The notes under the pieces: generated by a model
The model's database searches: none
What the model was told of the DNA's origin: nothing
What the model saw: only the letters and a program-made list of their open reading frames with translations
Source of the DNA: Coemansia sp. RSA 922
Lineage: Eukaryota; Kickxellomycota; Kickxellomycetes; Kickxellales; Kickxellaceae
Length of the DNA stretch: 22,917 bases
Direction: 5' to 3'
NCBI GenBank assembly: GCA_027577415.1
Contig: JANBQS010000280.1
Location: forward strand, 1-22,917
In this document: positions 8,888 through 18,279 of the stretch, piece after piece
Numbering within the stretch: the stretch's first letter is position 1
Layout of the letters: every line of letters starts with the position of its first letter
Program-made: the position numbers and the translations under genes

Positions 8888-9259
8888 GTGAGTATAGGCG
8901 GGAGGGACGAGAGGGAGCATGGTACAAGGCAGGGGAATTAAGGCCATGGCCCCACTTATGCTACTGTCGCATTGCCAGAGAATAGCCGAAGCAAGGAGAT
9001 GTATTTCTAGGCTTGGTCCGTCAGTGATCATGGAAGCATACCTGATCTTTCCAGCTTCTTTCGCTATATTGCTCTGGATCTTATAAACAGGCTGACATGA
9101 GGTACATGACTCGAACGCTCCGGGGGCTTTGGCCAGTGCTTGCACTATATTTCTTACTCGAGTAAGCATATCAGTCACTCTCCCCTTGTGCCTCTCCCTG
9201 GTCCATCTGTCAGCTAAACCATTCTGCGGCCGGGACCAACAGCGCCGCATCCCTCCCTG

Positions 9260-9813
9260 CCCTCCTAAATTTTCGTTTGTGCAGATGGGGTGTCCTGCTT
9301 TTCTTGTACTACCAACTCAGTCCCCTTCCCTACTTTGAGCCAATGAGATTAGGATTTACCCGGTCTGGTTCGTACAACACACCACTACACTGTGAAGAGC
9401 TCGCACGACAGACAAGGCGCTATCGCCTGGATGACAAGGCAGCCACCACAGCCACCAGCAAAGTCCTTCAGAATTACTAATATATTTACTCTGCCTCGCT
9501 CTCACTCAAATGCCGGTTTGGGGTGTATGCTTTCCTGTCTGATGCCGGATGCTATTGGGATAGTGTCGGCGAGGTTGATCGCTGCACCATTCCTTTGCAT
9601 TGCACGATGCAGCAAACCCAAGTATCAGTTTGACCAGTGGCCGCCATTGGTCCCAAAAAAATGCTTTTGGCAAAAGCCCAGCCAGGCCAGTAAATCAACA
9701 TTCTCTTCATGCGGGCTGAAGGGCATCAAGTAGCAGGATTCGAGTTGCGGAAGAGCATCAAGCCAGCTTACAAGGGGGCTATCCTTCTGGGGATGCTTGG
9801 CTGCAAAGAGCAA
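9260..9813 (-). mobile_element. Decayed Ty3/gypsy-type integrase fragment (retrotransposon relic)
   Basis: On the minus strand one frame, read through several stops, matches the order of landmarks in a gypsy integrase. There is an ENVDLLAW stretch, then LGFCQKHFFGTNGGHWSN, where active elements have a G-x-P, S-D-x-G-x-x-F pattern. Further down comes a VVRTRPGKS segment followed after a stop by SHWLK...GTELVV, resembling the Arg-Thr ... Ser-Thr-Gly ... Ser-Pro-Phe ... Gly region. The catalytic Asp position reads Asn, and at least four in-frame stops are present, so it is dead. Sequence from about 9250 to 8900 in another frame may continue the C-terminal part. No long terminal repeats, reverse transcriptase or RNase H were identified. 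The match is by eye and moderate. Confidence 0.42.
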
Positions 9814-11300
9814 TTATTACCAGGGTGGATCTGCTCAATATCCTCGTGCATCGGAGCCGATTTCTATTTTCCTTTTTGGGCCTTTGTTGCTCCGTTCCAT
9901 TATCGGTTGAGGTTGGCATCATTGGATGAGGAGCCATCACTTGACGCTGTTGAGTATTCGCCTCGCGATTACTATTTAGCCAGCTAAGCCTTCCCAGGCT
10001 GTTTTCCAATATGTGGCTGGGCTTCCGCAAATACACAGAGATGCATATTGTGTTTTCTTTCTACCTTTCAGCCCTTCCATATTCTAAGGCACGGGTGATC
10101 TATTTTCAAACCGGATGTGCTTTCGTGCATGGTTTATATTTACCTTGCGTTTGGCAGTGAGACTGATTCCATCGCTCACTCGGATCTTCCTCTTTCAAAG
10201 CCACTAAGGGAGTCCATTTTTTTGGTTTCCCTGAAGCCGCCACATACACACGCGCGCGTTACAAAGGAGTCCTTTTCCGCCTCAACTCACCACAAATAGA
10301 TGGGCATTTCCGGTATAATATCTCAACCCAACCGCTGCAAATCCCCGTGCATGCAAAGCAAAGTTTTTACTGTCAGTGAATTTCGATACACGCCCAACCG
10401 TCACATTATTGCCAGGCTGCCTCCCACCACATCAATACTACGATTGGTTAATAGACAGGATTGCCCGCATCGGCTGTGCCGGCTGCATCTAAAGCTAGAT
10501 CGGCATAGATTTACTAAACACAAAAAATATGAGAATCCATGATGGTTGGGGAGTCCACGTTGTTCACTCCCTATCTGTGCGGGCCTTTGTGGAGATGCAT
10601 TCTCAGAATTGGTTGCGGCGACTGCGTTTACGACTATATCACTGTGGTAAGCTTGTTTTGTTTAGAGTAATATAGGCCAACTGTGTGGTCTTTTTTAGAG
10701 ACACCATATCCAAATTTTATTATTATAGAAAGCAGGCGATATTAGGATATACAAAAACCTGAGTATAAACTAACGTTGAACACCGTAAGAAGCCAAAGAT
10801 AGCAGGGCCAAAATAAATGCGAAACACTAGAAATAGCTCCATGTGGCTTCTTGGTAATCAGGCGTATCCACGAGGTCCGCCGAATGGATTTGCAATTGAC
10901 CGGGCCAAATAAAATGTGCCGCTTTTTTGCCGCCTAGGCCGCTATACCTGCGGCACTCCGCGATTTTCTCAGGAGTAGCCTCCATGTTTGTTTGTTATTT
11001 TTTATAATTATATGAGAGACGATCCTCCTTTCTTGTACACCCAGCCATGGCCGTTAATCGCCCTGTTACCGAAAATAAGCATGGTTTACTTTACAGAAAT
11101 GTGTGGCTTTTCCTTAGGTTAGCCCATTTTGTTGTGATTGGCAGCGATTGGTTATCCGTTCTACAAATGGTCTCTTCGGTTTATGTGGCAAATGAGAGTA
11201 AGTAGTCTAGTCTGGGGATGGGTACACAGCATAGAGCAACATCCCCAAAAAAAGCACATTGCTTGATCGATTTCACTACTTTTTTGTTTCCTACTCTTAG
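9814..11300. other. Non-coding or degenerate sequence
   Basis: About 1.5 kb with only short frames on both strands, none with recognisable motifs or gene-like codon use. It may include further remains of the element at 9260-9813, but I could not identify reverse transcriptase, RNase H or terminal repeats. A near-repeat around GGAGTCC occurs at about 10210, 10266 and 10550. No tRNA A/B-box pair was found. Confidence 0.4.
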
Positions 11301-11308
11301 AAGGTAGG

Positions 11309-12018
11309 CACGTGGTGGATAGTGGTAATCCCAAAGAAAATCGTGAAAGCCAATTACTCCAAATCCTCCAAATCCTCCTAATTCCCTGCTGACATACCAG
11401 CGTAGACCCAACAACTGCCACGTAGGGATTCGATTGCAATTAATGGCTCTCTGTGGGAAAAGAAGTGCCGACTGAGATGACAAAACCCATTGTCTATGCC
11501 TTACGGCGAGCGCTGCTTGTTTTTTTTTAGGCGACAAAGTAGAAATTGATATTGAGATTGCAGGCGATAGGATCTGCGGGCACGTGTTCTCGCAAGACTG
11601 CATTGGCCACAACAAAAGCGGGGCAAAAAGCCCACACATCACTGACTGCAGCCAGAACAATGACAATCAGGAGGAGAACTCTTGCCCACCTCCATTAGCG
11701 GGCAGGGTCAGTGCGCAGTAGCAACAGCAGTGGCAGCGACGAAGACAACTTTCTTAAGATGACAACCTCTTTCTCCTAGGGTCTATAAAAAGCCCTTGCG
11801 GAATAAAACACGTGGACTCGGCCCAATGACAAAGCAGATGCGGAATTTATATTTAGCAGGCGCTATCTTGGCAGCCATCTATTTTTTGTCAGCTAGGATT
11901 TTGGCAGCTGAGGGCGAAGAGGAGACTTGCTGCGAAAGGCGTCTCTTTGCAACTCTCTCGCCCAAGTCGTACCAGGCTGTTGTTCTGAAAGTCTTGGGCA
12001 CGCCTCAAACCACACGTG
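11309..12018. promoter_or_regulatory. Cluster of four CACGTG E-boxes upstream of the Myb/SANT-like gene
   Basis: Perfect CACGTG palindromes occur at 11309-11314, 11581-11586, 11809-11814 and 12013-12018. About 0.2 would be expected by chance in 710 nt. CACGTG is the core site for bHLH factors of the Cbf1/Pho4/USF type. The nearest start codon downstream is that of the gene at 12570. Confidence 0.5.
11784..11791 (+). promoter_or_regulatory. TATA box candidate for the Myb/SANT-like gene
   Basis: GGGTCTATAAAAAGCCC contains a full TATAAAAA match between two of the CACGTG boxes. If used, it implies a leader of about 750 nt, which is strongly C/T-rich from about 12160 onward. The leader would contain ATGs at 11826 and 11837, unless spliced or bypassed by a later start site. 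Confidence 0.4.
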
Positions 12019-12446
12019 TGTGTCCTCTGGGCCTCTACAGTCAGCCACAGGCGACACTACCACCGTCGTTGCCGCAGCAAGAGAGCCCTGGTAGACAGCG
12101 AAAATCACCCCACAGGGGGCTGGCTAGGGCTGGCTGCGCCCGAGAGAGGTCCGCGCTGTGCCTACCCCTCCTATTGTCCTCCCGCCCAACTTGGCGTTTC
12201 TACTTCTCTTTTTTTTCTTTTTCTTTTCTTTGTATCGACAAATTTGTTCACATTCACCCCTTCCTTTGCCTTCTCTTTCTTCTTTCGGAAATTAGCACCA
12301 TTTATATAGATTTCACGCACCAGTTTTCTTCTACCGTTCCCTGGGACTGAAAAGCATCCAGTCACCTCTCTTTTTTTTCTCTTGTGTTTGCTACTGCCCT
12401 TTTTATTATTATTCTACACTCCTCTCGTACTATAGCCTGGAATTGA

Positions 12447-12473
12447 ATGAGCCGTCGCTCTACTCACTACTGA
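12447..12473 (+). other. Short upstream ORF (8 codons) in the leader of the Myb/SANT-like gene
   Basis: ATG at 12447 opens MSRRSTHY and stops at 12473, 96 nt before the main ATG. It is the last ATG before the main start. Such short upstream frames can reduce or condition translation; here that is only an inference. Confidence 0.35.
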
Positions 12474-12569
12474 GCCTCTCCACTTTTATTGCGAGATACA
12501 TAACCTGGGTTTATTGAATTAACAGCCGAGGTGGGCGACTCCAAGGAGTACAAGCACATACACATAACC

Positions 12570-14723
12570 ATGTCGCTCTCGCATGATGCCAACGGCTTCC
12601 CGCCCGATACATACAGTCCGGCAACCGGTGTTGCTCCACCGAGTGGTAGCAGCATATCAAACCTCTTGGGCGGAACCCCGCCACCGAGTCGTCCCCAGTC
12701 GTTGTACTCGGCATCAATAGGCGCTGATGCCGTGCTGGCTAGCAGCCACGTCGAGGGAGACCCTGGCAATCCTGCTGTTCATAAACAGATTGACTCTGCC
12801 CGCGATTCTATTGAGGGCGACGAGCCTCCGGCCGGTCCGCCGCATGCACGGTCAACGAGCAACTCGAGCGGTCTGCAGCGGCACCAAATGTCACCACGGT
12901 CGTCGCCCTACTATAACGGTAACCACAGCCAGAGCTTCCACATGCCCTTGGGCCAGAAGCGTCGTAGTAGCGCTACAGGGCATGGCGGCGACTCTACACC
13001 ACCGGCCATCCGATACACCCAGAGCGAGGCGCATCCACACACTAACCGGGGAAGCTTTAGCAGCAGCACCAATGGCGCCGCTCAAGCACTAGGTAATATG
13101 CCCCTACATGGCGGTGGTGGTGGTCCTGACGAGGGCAAAAACATCTACCAGCTGTGGCTGCCGTGGGAGGAGACTGCTCTAGTGGACTGGCTATACGAGC
13201 CAACTAACTGCAAGCTGTTTAATGAGCCAAGACGTAAAAAGGAGTGTCACGAGCGCATTATTCGCGAGATTCTCTCCAGCAAAACCAGCCGATCTATTGA
13301 AGGGAAAATACGGACTTTGGAAAAGCGCTATTTGAAGGCATCGACGGAGATTCAGCGCTCGGACTTTGCCTCTATTCATCCTGGCAAGCAGCCGCTCGAT
13401 GTCGCGGAGGCCTTGTGTATAAACTTTCACAAGCTGGAGGCCATTTTTAAATCCGGTCTCGCTCAGCAGCCGCCGTCATCTCAGCAGCAGCATGCGCAAA
13501 AGAAAGCCTGGGTTGCTGGGTCGCCTGCCTCAGAGTCAGGAGCGACTTCTCAGGCGCTTGTTGCTGGCTCGCCATTCGATCAGCGCACTGGGTCTCCGCC
13601 GACCGGACCCAAGCCTGCTGCGGCCGGTTCGTCGTCCTTGGCTGGCATTGGCAGCATAAGCGCTACCAGCATGGGTAGCAATGCTGGAGGGAGTAGCGCG
13701 AACCTGCTTAGTATCCCGCGAGCCTCGCCTCCTCGCATTAGCGCCGCCGAGTCCCTGCCATACCGTCCTGCTGGTCAATCGCGCAAGCTCGCACCCAAGC
13801 GCGGACCCGACGGATCCTTGTTGCCCGACGGCAGCAACGGCGGTGCTGATGCTGACGGACCACTGATGCTTAGCTCAAGCAAGCGTAGCCGCACGTTTCC
13901 CGCAATGTTCCAAACCCAGCACAATCCTGCCAGCCATATGCAAGCCGTCGATCCGCGTCTGACTGCAGCCGACATTCAGCAACAACAACAGCTACAACAG
14001 ACGTTGGCGTCGCAGCGCTCGCCTATGGCCATGCAGATGCAGATATCCTCTGCATATCCGCCTCACCAACACCAGCAAATGTATTACCAAAGACAGCCTG
14101 AGTATCCGAGACACATGCACCATCAATATACCATGGATACAGCTAGTGCAGCTGTTGTTGGTGGCGCACCTAATAGTGCGCGGGCTTCTGCTGCAGTTGG
14201 TGGTCAGCAGCCGCTGTCATCGACTCAATCGCAGATGGGCAATGGGAACGGCGTAGGAGCAGCGGCAGGCCTACCGATCTCCGGGCAGGGACCCTTGTCG
14301 TCCAGTACTCCGTCGGGGCCAAACATGGCGATGCCTAGTATCCGCGAGTCTCAGCAGGATGCGGCAAGTGCCGGTCAGCACTCAGCAGCTGTATTAGGCA
14401 CGCGAGAAGAGCTAGAGTGGCTGCAGTTCAACTTGCGCCGTGAGGAGCTGGAGTTCCGAAAGACTGTGTTTGTGCATGAGCAAGATCTCGAGAATAAGCG
14501 CATACGGATAGAAGAAAACCGCCTGGAAGTGCAAAAGAGAGAAATGGACGTCGAGGCTAAGCGCATCGAGATGCAAACGAAACAGACAGAGCTTCAAATG
14601 GACTCGCTTCGCTCCCTCTCTGGCATGCTGAGCCAAATGGTCACGCAGATGAGCTCGCTTATCACTTCCAAGTCTGGTTCAAAGAGTCGTCGGCGGGATT
14701 CGGTCGACTCGTTAGATGAATAG
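12570..14723 (+). CDS. Myb/SANT-like (trihelix/MADF-like) domain protein with C-terminal coiled coil; putative transcription regulator
   Basis: A 717-residue single-exon protein. An N-terminal Ser/Pro/Gly/His-rich region (1-185, with GQKRRSS as a possible nuclear signal) leads into an ordered segment at about 192-293. This starts IYQLWLPWEETALVDWLYEP and continues with basic and helical blocks (EPRRKKECHERIIREIL, then IEGKIRTLEKRYLKA). The spacing of Trp residues and the closing helix resembles Myb/SANT-like DNA-binding domains. A Gln/Ser/Ala-rich linker follows (about 300-605), then a long charged coiled coil (about 611-690) and a basic tail. Domain plus terminal coil is the layout of trihelix-type factors, where the coil dimerises. 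The frame is open back to a GTG at 12531, but the first ATG is at 12570, with A at -3. It converges with PHO8, 111 nt away. The exact target is unknown. Confidence 0.85.
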   Translation: MSLSHDANGFPPDTYSPATGVAPPSGSSISNLLGGTPPPSRPQSLYSASIGADAVLASSHVEGDPGNPAVHKQIDSARDSIEGDEPPAGPPHARSTSNSSGLQRHQMSPRSSPYYNGNHSQSFHMPLGQKRRSSATGHGGDSTPPAIRYTQSEAHPHTNRGSFSSSTNGAAQALGNMPLHGGGGGPDEGKNIYQLWLPWEETALVDWLYEPTNCKLFNEPRRKKECHERIIREILSSKTSRSIEGKIRTLEKRYLKASTEIQRSDFASIHPGKQPLDVAEALCINFHKLEAIFKSGLAQQPPSSQQQHAQKKAWVAGSPASESGATSQALVAGSPFDQRTGSPPTGPKPAAAGSSSLAGIGSISATSMGSNAGGSSANLLSIPRASPPRISAAESLPYRPAGQSRKLAPKRGPDGSLLPDGSNGGADADGPLMLSSSKRSRTFPAMFQTQHNPASHMQAVDPRLTAADIQQQQQLQQTLASQRSPMAMQMQISSAYPPHQHQQMYYQRQPEYPRHMHHQYTMDTASAAVVGGAPNSARASAAVGGQQPLSSTQSQMGNGNGVGAAAGLPISGQGPLSSSTPSGPNMAMPSIRESQQDAASAGQHSAAVLGTREELEWLQFNLRREELEFRKTVFVHEQDLENKRIRIEENRLEVQKREMDVEAKRIEMQTKQTELQMDSLRSLSGMLSQMVTQMSSLITSKSGSKSRRRDSVDSLDE

Positions 14724-14834
14724 ATACACATATATATTTTTTCTTCTCAAATTGTACTTCATGTCTTTTACATCGAAAGAGTGACAAGTGTATTGTAGAA
14801 GAGAGTAGCCAAAGTATAATGAGAAAAAAGAGAT

Positions 14835-16905
14835 TTAGTGAGTTGATGGGTGGTGCTCAAGCGCATCAAGATCCCGACGTCCTAGCCAGGTCTCCTTAAT
14901 CGCCCGAGTGCCCTGGACAACGCGGTCGGCCTTGATCTTGCCCGAGACCTTGCCGAGATCCAAGCCCAGTTGGTCGACAATGAACTGTCCAATATCAGTG
15001 TTCTCCTTGTTTCCACGCAGCAGGTGAGCGTCCTTGCCATATGCGTAGAGATTGACATCGACAGCGCTGTGGCCATGAGTGGCCCAGCCGATCTGCGCAC
15101 GGTTAGAGATAGCGTCACTCAGCAGCTGACGCAGCTTAATGGACTCTGACTCTTTCGCAACCGCAATGACCTCGGCATGCTTGGCGTCCTTGATGCCCAG
15201 CCAGTCCGCAAACACAGTGTCGCGCACGTACTTGTAGCGGACCTCCAGGTCGTTAGTAGGCTGTGCCAACAGCTTGTACGAGATGTACTCGATAGAGTGA
15301 CGTACATGCTCTAGCGCCCGTGGGTTCCACAGATACTCGGGGTACTCTGGAGTCAGCTGCTTGGCAGTCGAAAACCCACCTGTTTCGTGGTCAGACACGC
15401 TGATCAGAACCGTGTCGGGGTGCTCATCGACGAACTTGCGCACTACCGAAATGGCGTCCCAGTAGGCGATAATATCGCGCAGATGAGCAGCGGGGTCGTT
15501 AGTATGCGCAGCCATATCAATCCTGCTTCCCTCGATCATCAAGAAGAACCCAGCGTTCTTCTTCTTCGTGGCAGCATCCAGGATGCCCAGCGCCTTGGCC
15601 GACATCTCGGCCAGCGACGGCTGTGTGGTCGCGTCACGGTCAATTTCATACTCCATGTGCGAAGGCGCAAAGGCACCTAGAATCGGCAGTGACTTGGCAG
15701 CACTGTGTGCGTCTAGGGCGTCAAACTGCTTGCGCGTACTCAGTGTGTGGAAGCCAGCGGCCTGGGCCTCGCTCCATAAGTCGCGGGCATCCATGCGGCA
15801 GCTGACGTTGGCGTGCCTATTGGGCATAAAGTGGCATCTACCGCCGCCAAACATCAGGTCGACGACCGGTCCGAGCGAGTAGTTTCCAATCTGGTACTCA
15901 GCAATCAGGTCCTCCATGTCGCGGTGCGTGACATGTGACGAGAACGACGCAGGCGTGGCATGAGTAATTCGACTTGTAGCTACTAGGCCAGTGTACATGC
16001 CGCGCTGCAGCTTGGCTGCCTCCAAAACAGTGCCACAGGGCAGCTTGTCTTCGGCCACGGCAATTGCGCCATTGTAGGTCTTTATCAAGCATGAGAAGGC
16101 AGTCGCTCCGGCAGCAGAGTCAGTCACTAGCGAGCTCTTTGAGCGAGTACGCGACGAACCAACCAGAATCTCATCAAGTGGGCTCTTAAAGTCGATAGGC
16201 AGGTCGTTAATTTGCTGTACGTAGTTGCGAGCCATGGTCTCGGACGCTGGGCCAAAGCCATCGCTGATCATCAGAATCACATTGCGCTTCTTGGACCTCT
16301 GCATCCAGCTAATGCCATCAAAGTATAGCCAGACCATGCCGACCACCGACACAATGACGAGCGACAGCACAGTCACCCAGAACACCCGACCCTACGTCGA
16401 CAAAAGAAAAGAATAAGCGACGACGTCACAGTTAGGAAAGAGCAGGATAATTAGTACGTCAGGGTGTAAAAAACAATGCAAGACAGGTCCATCCAATGTC
16501 TCGAACAAAAGGCCAAGCTCAAAAAACAAGTGGGGCCGAGGCATGAGAAAAAACAAAGGCACAACAACACCTGGCAGGCAAAATTAAGGAGTGGCAAGGC
16601 AGATCCCTTGAAAAGGGAATATATGCCCATTAGAGCGTATCCAGATACAGTACCTTGCGAGTCCGACGGCGGGCACCTAGGGACACGGCGTAGTAAAGCG
16701 CATCATTGTCGGCTCCTTCCATAGTGTCGGTGCGGCGAGCTGGCATATCAAACAGCTCGCTTTCTTCAATGTCCGCCGCCTCTGAGAGGTGCTGCTCGTG
16801 AGCAAAACGCACGTGCTGGCTGCTCATTTCCTGGCTTGTCCGTGCAACAGCCGTGTAGGGAAGCTTAGCTTGCGACATGGCCTTTTCGTAATTGGACGAG
16901 GGCAT
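14835..16905 (-). CDS. PHO8: Vacuolar alkaline phosphatase (PHO8 type), two exons
   Basis: A Zn/Mg-dependent phosphomonoesterase, a type II membrane protein with its catalytic domain in the vacuole lumen. Exon 1 is 16905-16654 (84 codons) and exon 2 is 16391-14835 (518 codons), both in phase 0, giving 602 residues. The first exon is the hydrophilic cytosolic tail; exon 2 opens with the membrane anchor (about 87-108). Metal and catalytic residues are all visible: Asp128 in MISDGFG, nucleophile Ser176 in VTDSAAGATAF, Glu371, Asp376 and His380 in MIEGSRIDMAAH, Asp418-His419 in SDHETGG, and His525 in THGHSAVD. The tail holds LPYTAV near its start and EESELFDM near 47-54, which might act in sorting. 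Without exon 1 the protein would lack an ATG, since the anchor reads from a GTG. RRP40 lies upstream on the same strand. Confidence 0.94.
16392..16653 (-). other. Intron of PHO8 (262 nt)
   Basis: On the minus strand the donor is CGCAAG|GTACTG at 16653, a CCTAACT branch point lies near 16431-16437 followed by a T-rich tract, and the acceptor is GACGTAG at 16392. The junction falls between the cytosolic tail and the transmembrane anchor and is in phase 0. Confidence 0.85.
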
Positions 16906-17251
16906 GCCTAAAAGTAATTGGGTGCCCAGAGAAAAAAGTAATAATATAGACGAAAAATATGTGTTGAGATGCTGCTAAATAAATAGGCTTGGCAATAATG
17001 AGAAGAATTAAAGAGAAATTTCAAAGAGTAGAAAGGAAAAGGCACAAAAAAGGGGGGATGACAAAGTGGCGGATTTTGGTTACCTCCCCAGCCCTAATCG
17101 GGTTTGACGGACTACCGCATTTTGCAACGAGTGGTGCTACTATGTGGCTTAATATGACTAAGCCAAGCGGTTTACATCAAAGTGCAAACTCTGTTATCAA
17201 AAACACTAACAACAAATGTGCCTAAACAAGTAAGAGCAAGGATATTGTCTT
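16906..17251 (-). promoter_or_regulatory. PHO8 upstream / RRP40 downstream spacer
   Basis: A 346-nt gap between two minus-strand genes. The minus strand is T/C-rich near 16920-17060, as at other promoters here. TTACTTTTAG lies 2 nt before the PHO8 ATG and resembles an acceptor, so a leader intron cannot be excluded. I see no Pho4-type CACGTG in the gap; one lies in PHO8 exon 1 (16810-16815). No coding frame or RNA gene is seen. Confidence 0.4.
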
Positions 17252-17977
17252 TTACTGCTTCTCTAGCAGCTCCTTGACCATCTGCCGGCACTGCTTAGCA
17301 TCGAGGTACTCCGAGTTCCTAATCGCATTAGCAACCAAAATTGTCGTCGCCACGCTCCCAGCATTGACCCAGACACGGCCATTAACCCCCACGGCCACCT
17401 CAAAAGGCACGCCATTGCCCAGGGCCGCCAGTACAGGCGCCTTGGTATCGATCAGTCGCCGTGCCAAGCCCAACGAGCACTTGAACATAAAACCTTCAGA
17501 CAGCTCTCCATATCCCTCCGACTTGCCCGTATTAGAGTTGTAGCACTCGATCTCGGGGTCCATCACCGAGTTGGCCACCACCACGCGTCCGTACACAACC
17601 GTGCCTACAGCTAGATTGGGCTTGTTGCGCTTAGTGGCGCCCTCAAACGCAAGATGTGACAATAGCGCGTCGTGTGCTGATCCAATGTCCACCCGGTACC
17701 CTTCGCCGTGTCGTGCAACTACTACGCCGACGACGGGCTCACCTACTGCCGCTACGTACCGCCGCTTGTTGCCGGCAACCCACCACCGGTTCGTCTCGCT
17801 GTTGCTGTGCAGAACACCGGCAGTCACGGCGCTCACTGCTTCAGAGGACTGGACAAGACCCGGGCCAAGCCGAATCACGGTTGCTTCGTCTTCTACATTT
17901 GACTCTTGCTGCGTTGTGTCCTCTTCACGACGAGTGTCTATGATATCACCGGGAAGAACAATCTTTACACTGGCCAT
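17252..17977 (-). CDS. RRP40: Exosome cap subunit Rrp40 (EXOSC3)
   Basis: An RNA-binding cap protein of the nuclear and cytoplasmic RNA exosome, needed for 3' end processing and decay. The 241-residue product matches yeast Rrp40 in length (240). N-terminal domain about 1-70; S1 domain about 75-140 (GEPVVGVVVARHGEGYRVDIG and the VVYGRVVVANSVMDPEIEC strand, typical of Rrp40); KH domain about 145-235 with the family's GxNG signature as GVNG at 197-200 followed by RVWVNA. The frame extends upstream to 18058, but I chose the ATG at 17977 because MASVKIVLPGDII begins the Rrp40 N-terminus, while the upstream residues are a hydrophobic, leader-like translation of T-rich DNA. It is divergent from PEX19, with 302 nt between the two start codons. 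Confidence 0.94.
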   Translation of the reverse strand: MASVKIVLPGDIIDTRREEDTTQQESNVEDEATVIRLGPGLVQSSEAVSAVTAGVLHSNSETNRWWVAGNKRRYVAAVGEPVVGVVVARHGEGYRVDIGSAHDALLSHLAFEGATKRNKPNLAVGTVVYGRVVVANSVMDPEIECYNSNTGKSEGYGELSEGFMFKCSLGLARRLIDTKAPVLAALGNGVPFEVAVGVNGRVWVNAGSVATTILVANAIRNSEYLDAKQCRQMVKELLEKQ

Positions 17978-18279
17978 TGTGACTAATACTAAATGTAATA
18001 AACGAATGTACAAAAGTTGACAAAATTGAAAAGAGCCTAAGGAGAAAAAAAGAGGCACTTGAAATTATATGAAAAAATTCACACAGGCTAAAAAAGAATC
18101 GGCTCAAAGCCGAACCGAACCAAGCTCTGCGGAGATTATCACGGCTGCTTGTGATCACATGTCTCCCGCTTTCTTGGGCAAAGTGACAAGAGGCGCACAC
18201 AGGCTATCCTTTTCCATATCTTTTCTCTCATATTCGCATTCTAGTACATTTGTGTGTGTGTCTGCCTGACTGAATAGAA
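17978..18279. promoter_or_regulatory. Divergent promoter shared by RRP40 and PEX19
   Basis: 302 nt separate the two start codons. The RRP40 side is C/T-rich on the minus strand (about 17995-18075) and the PEX19 side is C/T-rich on the plus strand (about 18205-18270, ending in a short GT repeat). GCCGAACCGAACC at 18109-18121 and GTGATCACATG near 18151 are the most structured motifs. No clear TATA box. Confidence 0.5.

Noticed and set aside
9106..9125. A tRNA B-box-like GTTCGAGTC on the minus strand
   Set aside because: The flanking bases cannot form a T-arm stem, and no A box or acceptor stem pairs with it.
9277..9480. A plus-strand frame of 67 codons with gene-like codon use, following an acceptor-like TTTGTGCAG
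   Set aside because: It is antisense to the decayed integrase region, which explains the codon pattern, and the start is not ATG. It could not be joined in phase to the exon at 8750.
9507..9563. Minus-strand IPIASGIRQ...AF resembling the GxRQG...LLF motif of LINE reverse transcriptases
   Set aside because: No YADD box follows at the expected distance, and the surrounding frame fits an integrase better.
11181..11666. A 161-codon minus-strand frame in the upstream region of the Myb/SANT-like gene
   Set aside because: No ordered domain or known motif, codon use unlike the real genes, and the regulatory motif cluster overlaps it.
11826..12350. Plus-strand frame from ATG 11826 (174 codons) with a hydrophobic stretch near its start
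   Set aside because: It lies in the C/T-rich leader of the Myb/SANT-like gene, and its second half is a low-complexity Ser/Phe/Leu translation of that tract. No recognisable domain.
15248..15260. Loss of the His next to the zinc-binding Asp in alkaline phosphatase (the motif at 376-380 reads DMAAH rather than DHAGH as in budding yeast)
   Set aside because: As I recall, Met at this position is common in other fungal enzymes of the family, and the actual metal ligands Asp376 and His380 are kept, so it is not unusual. The coordinates here are approximate; the motif is near 15506-15522.
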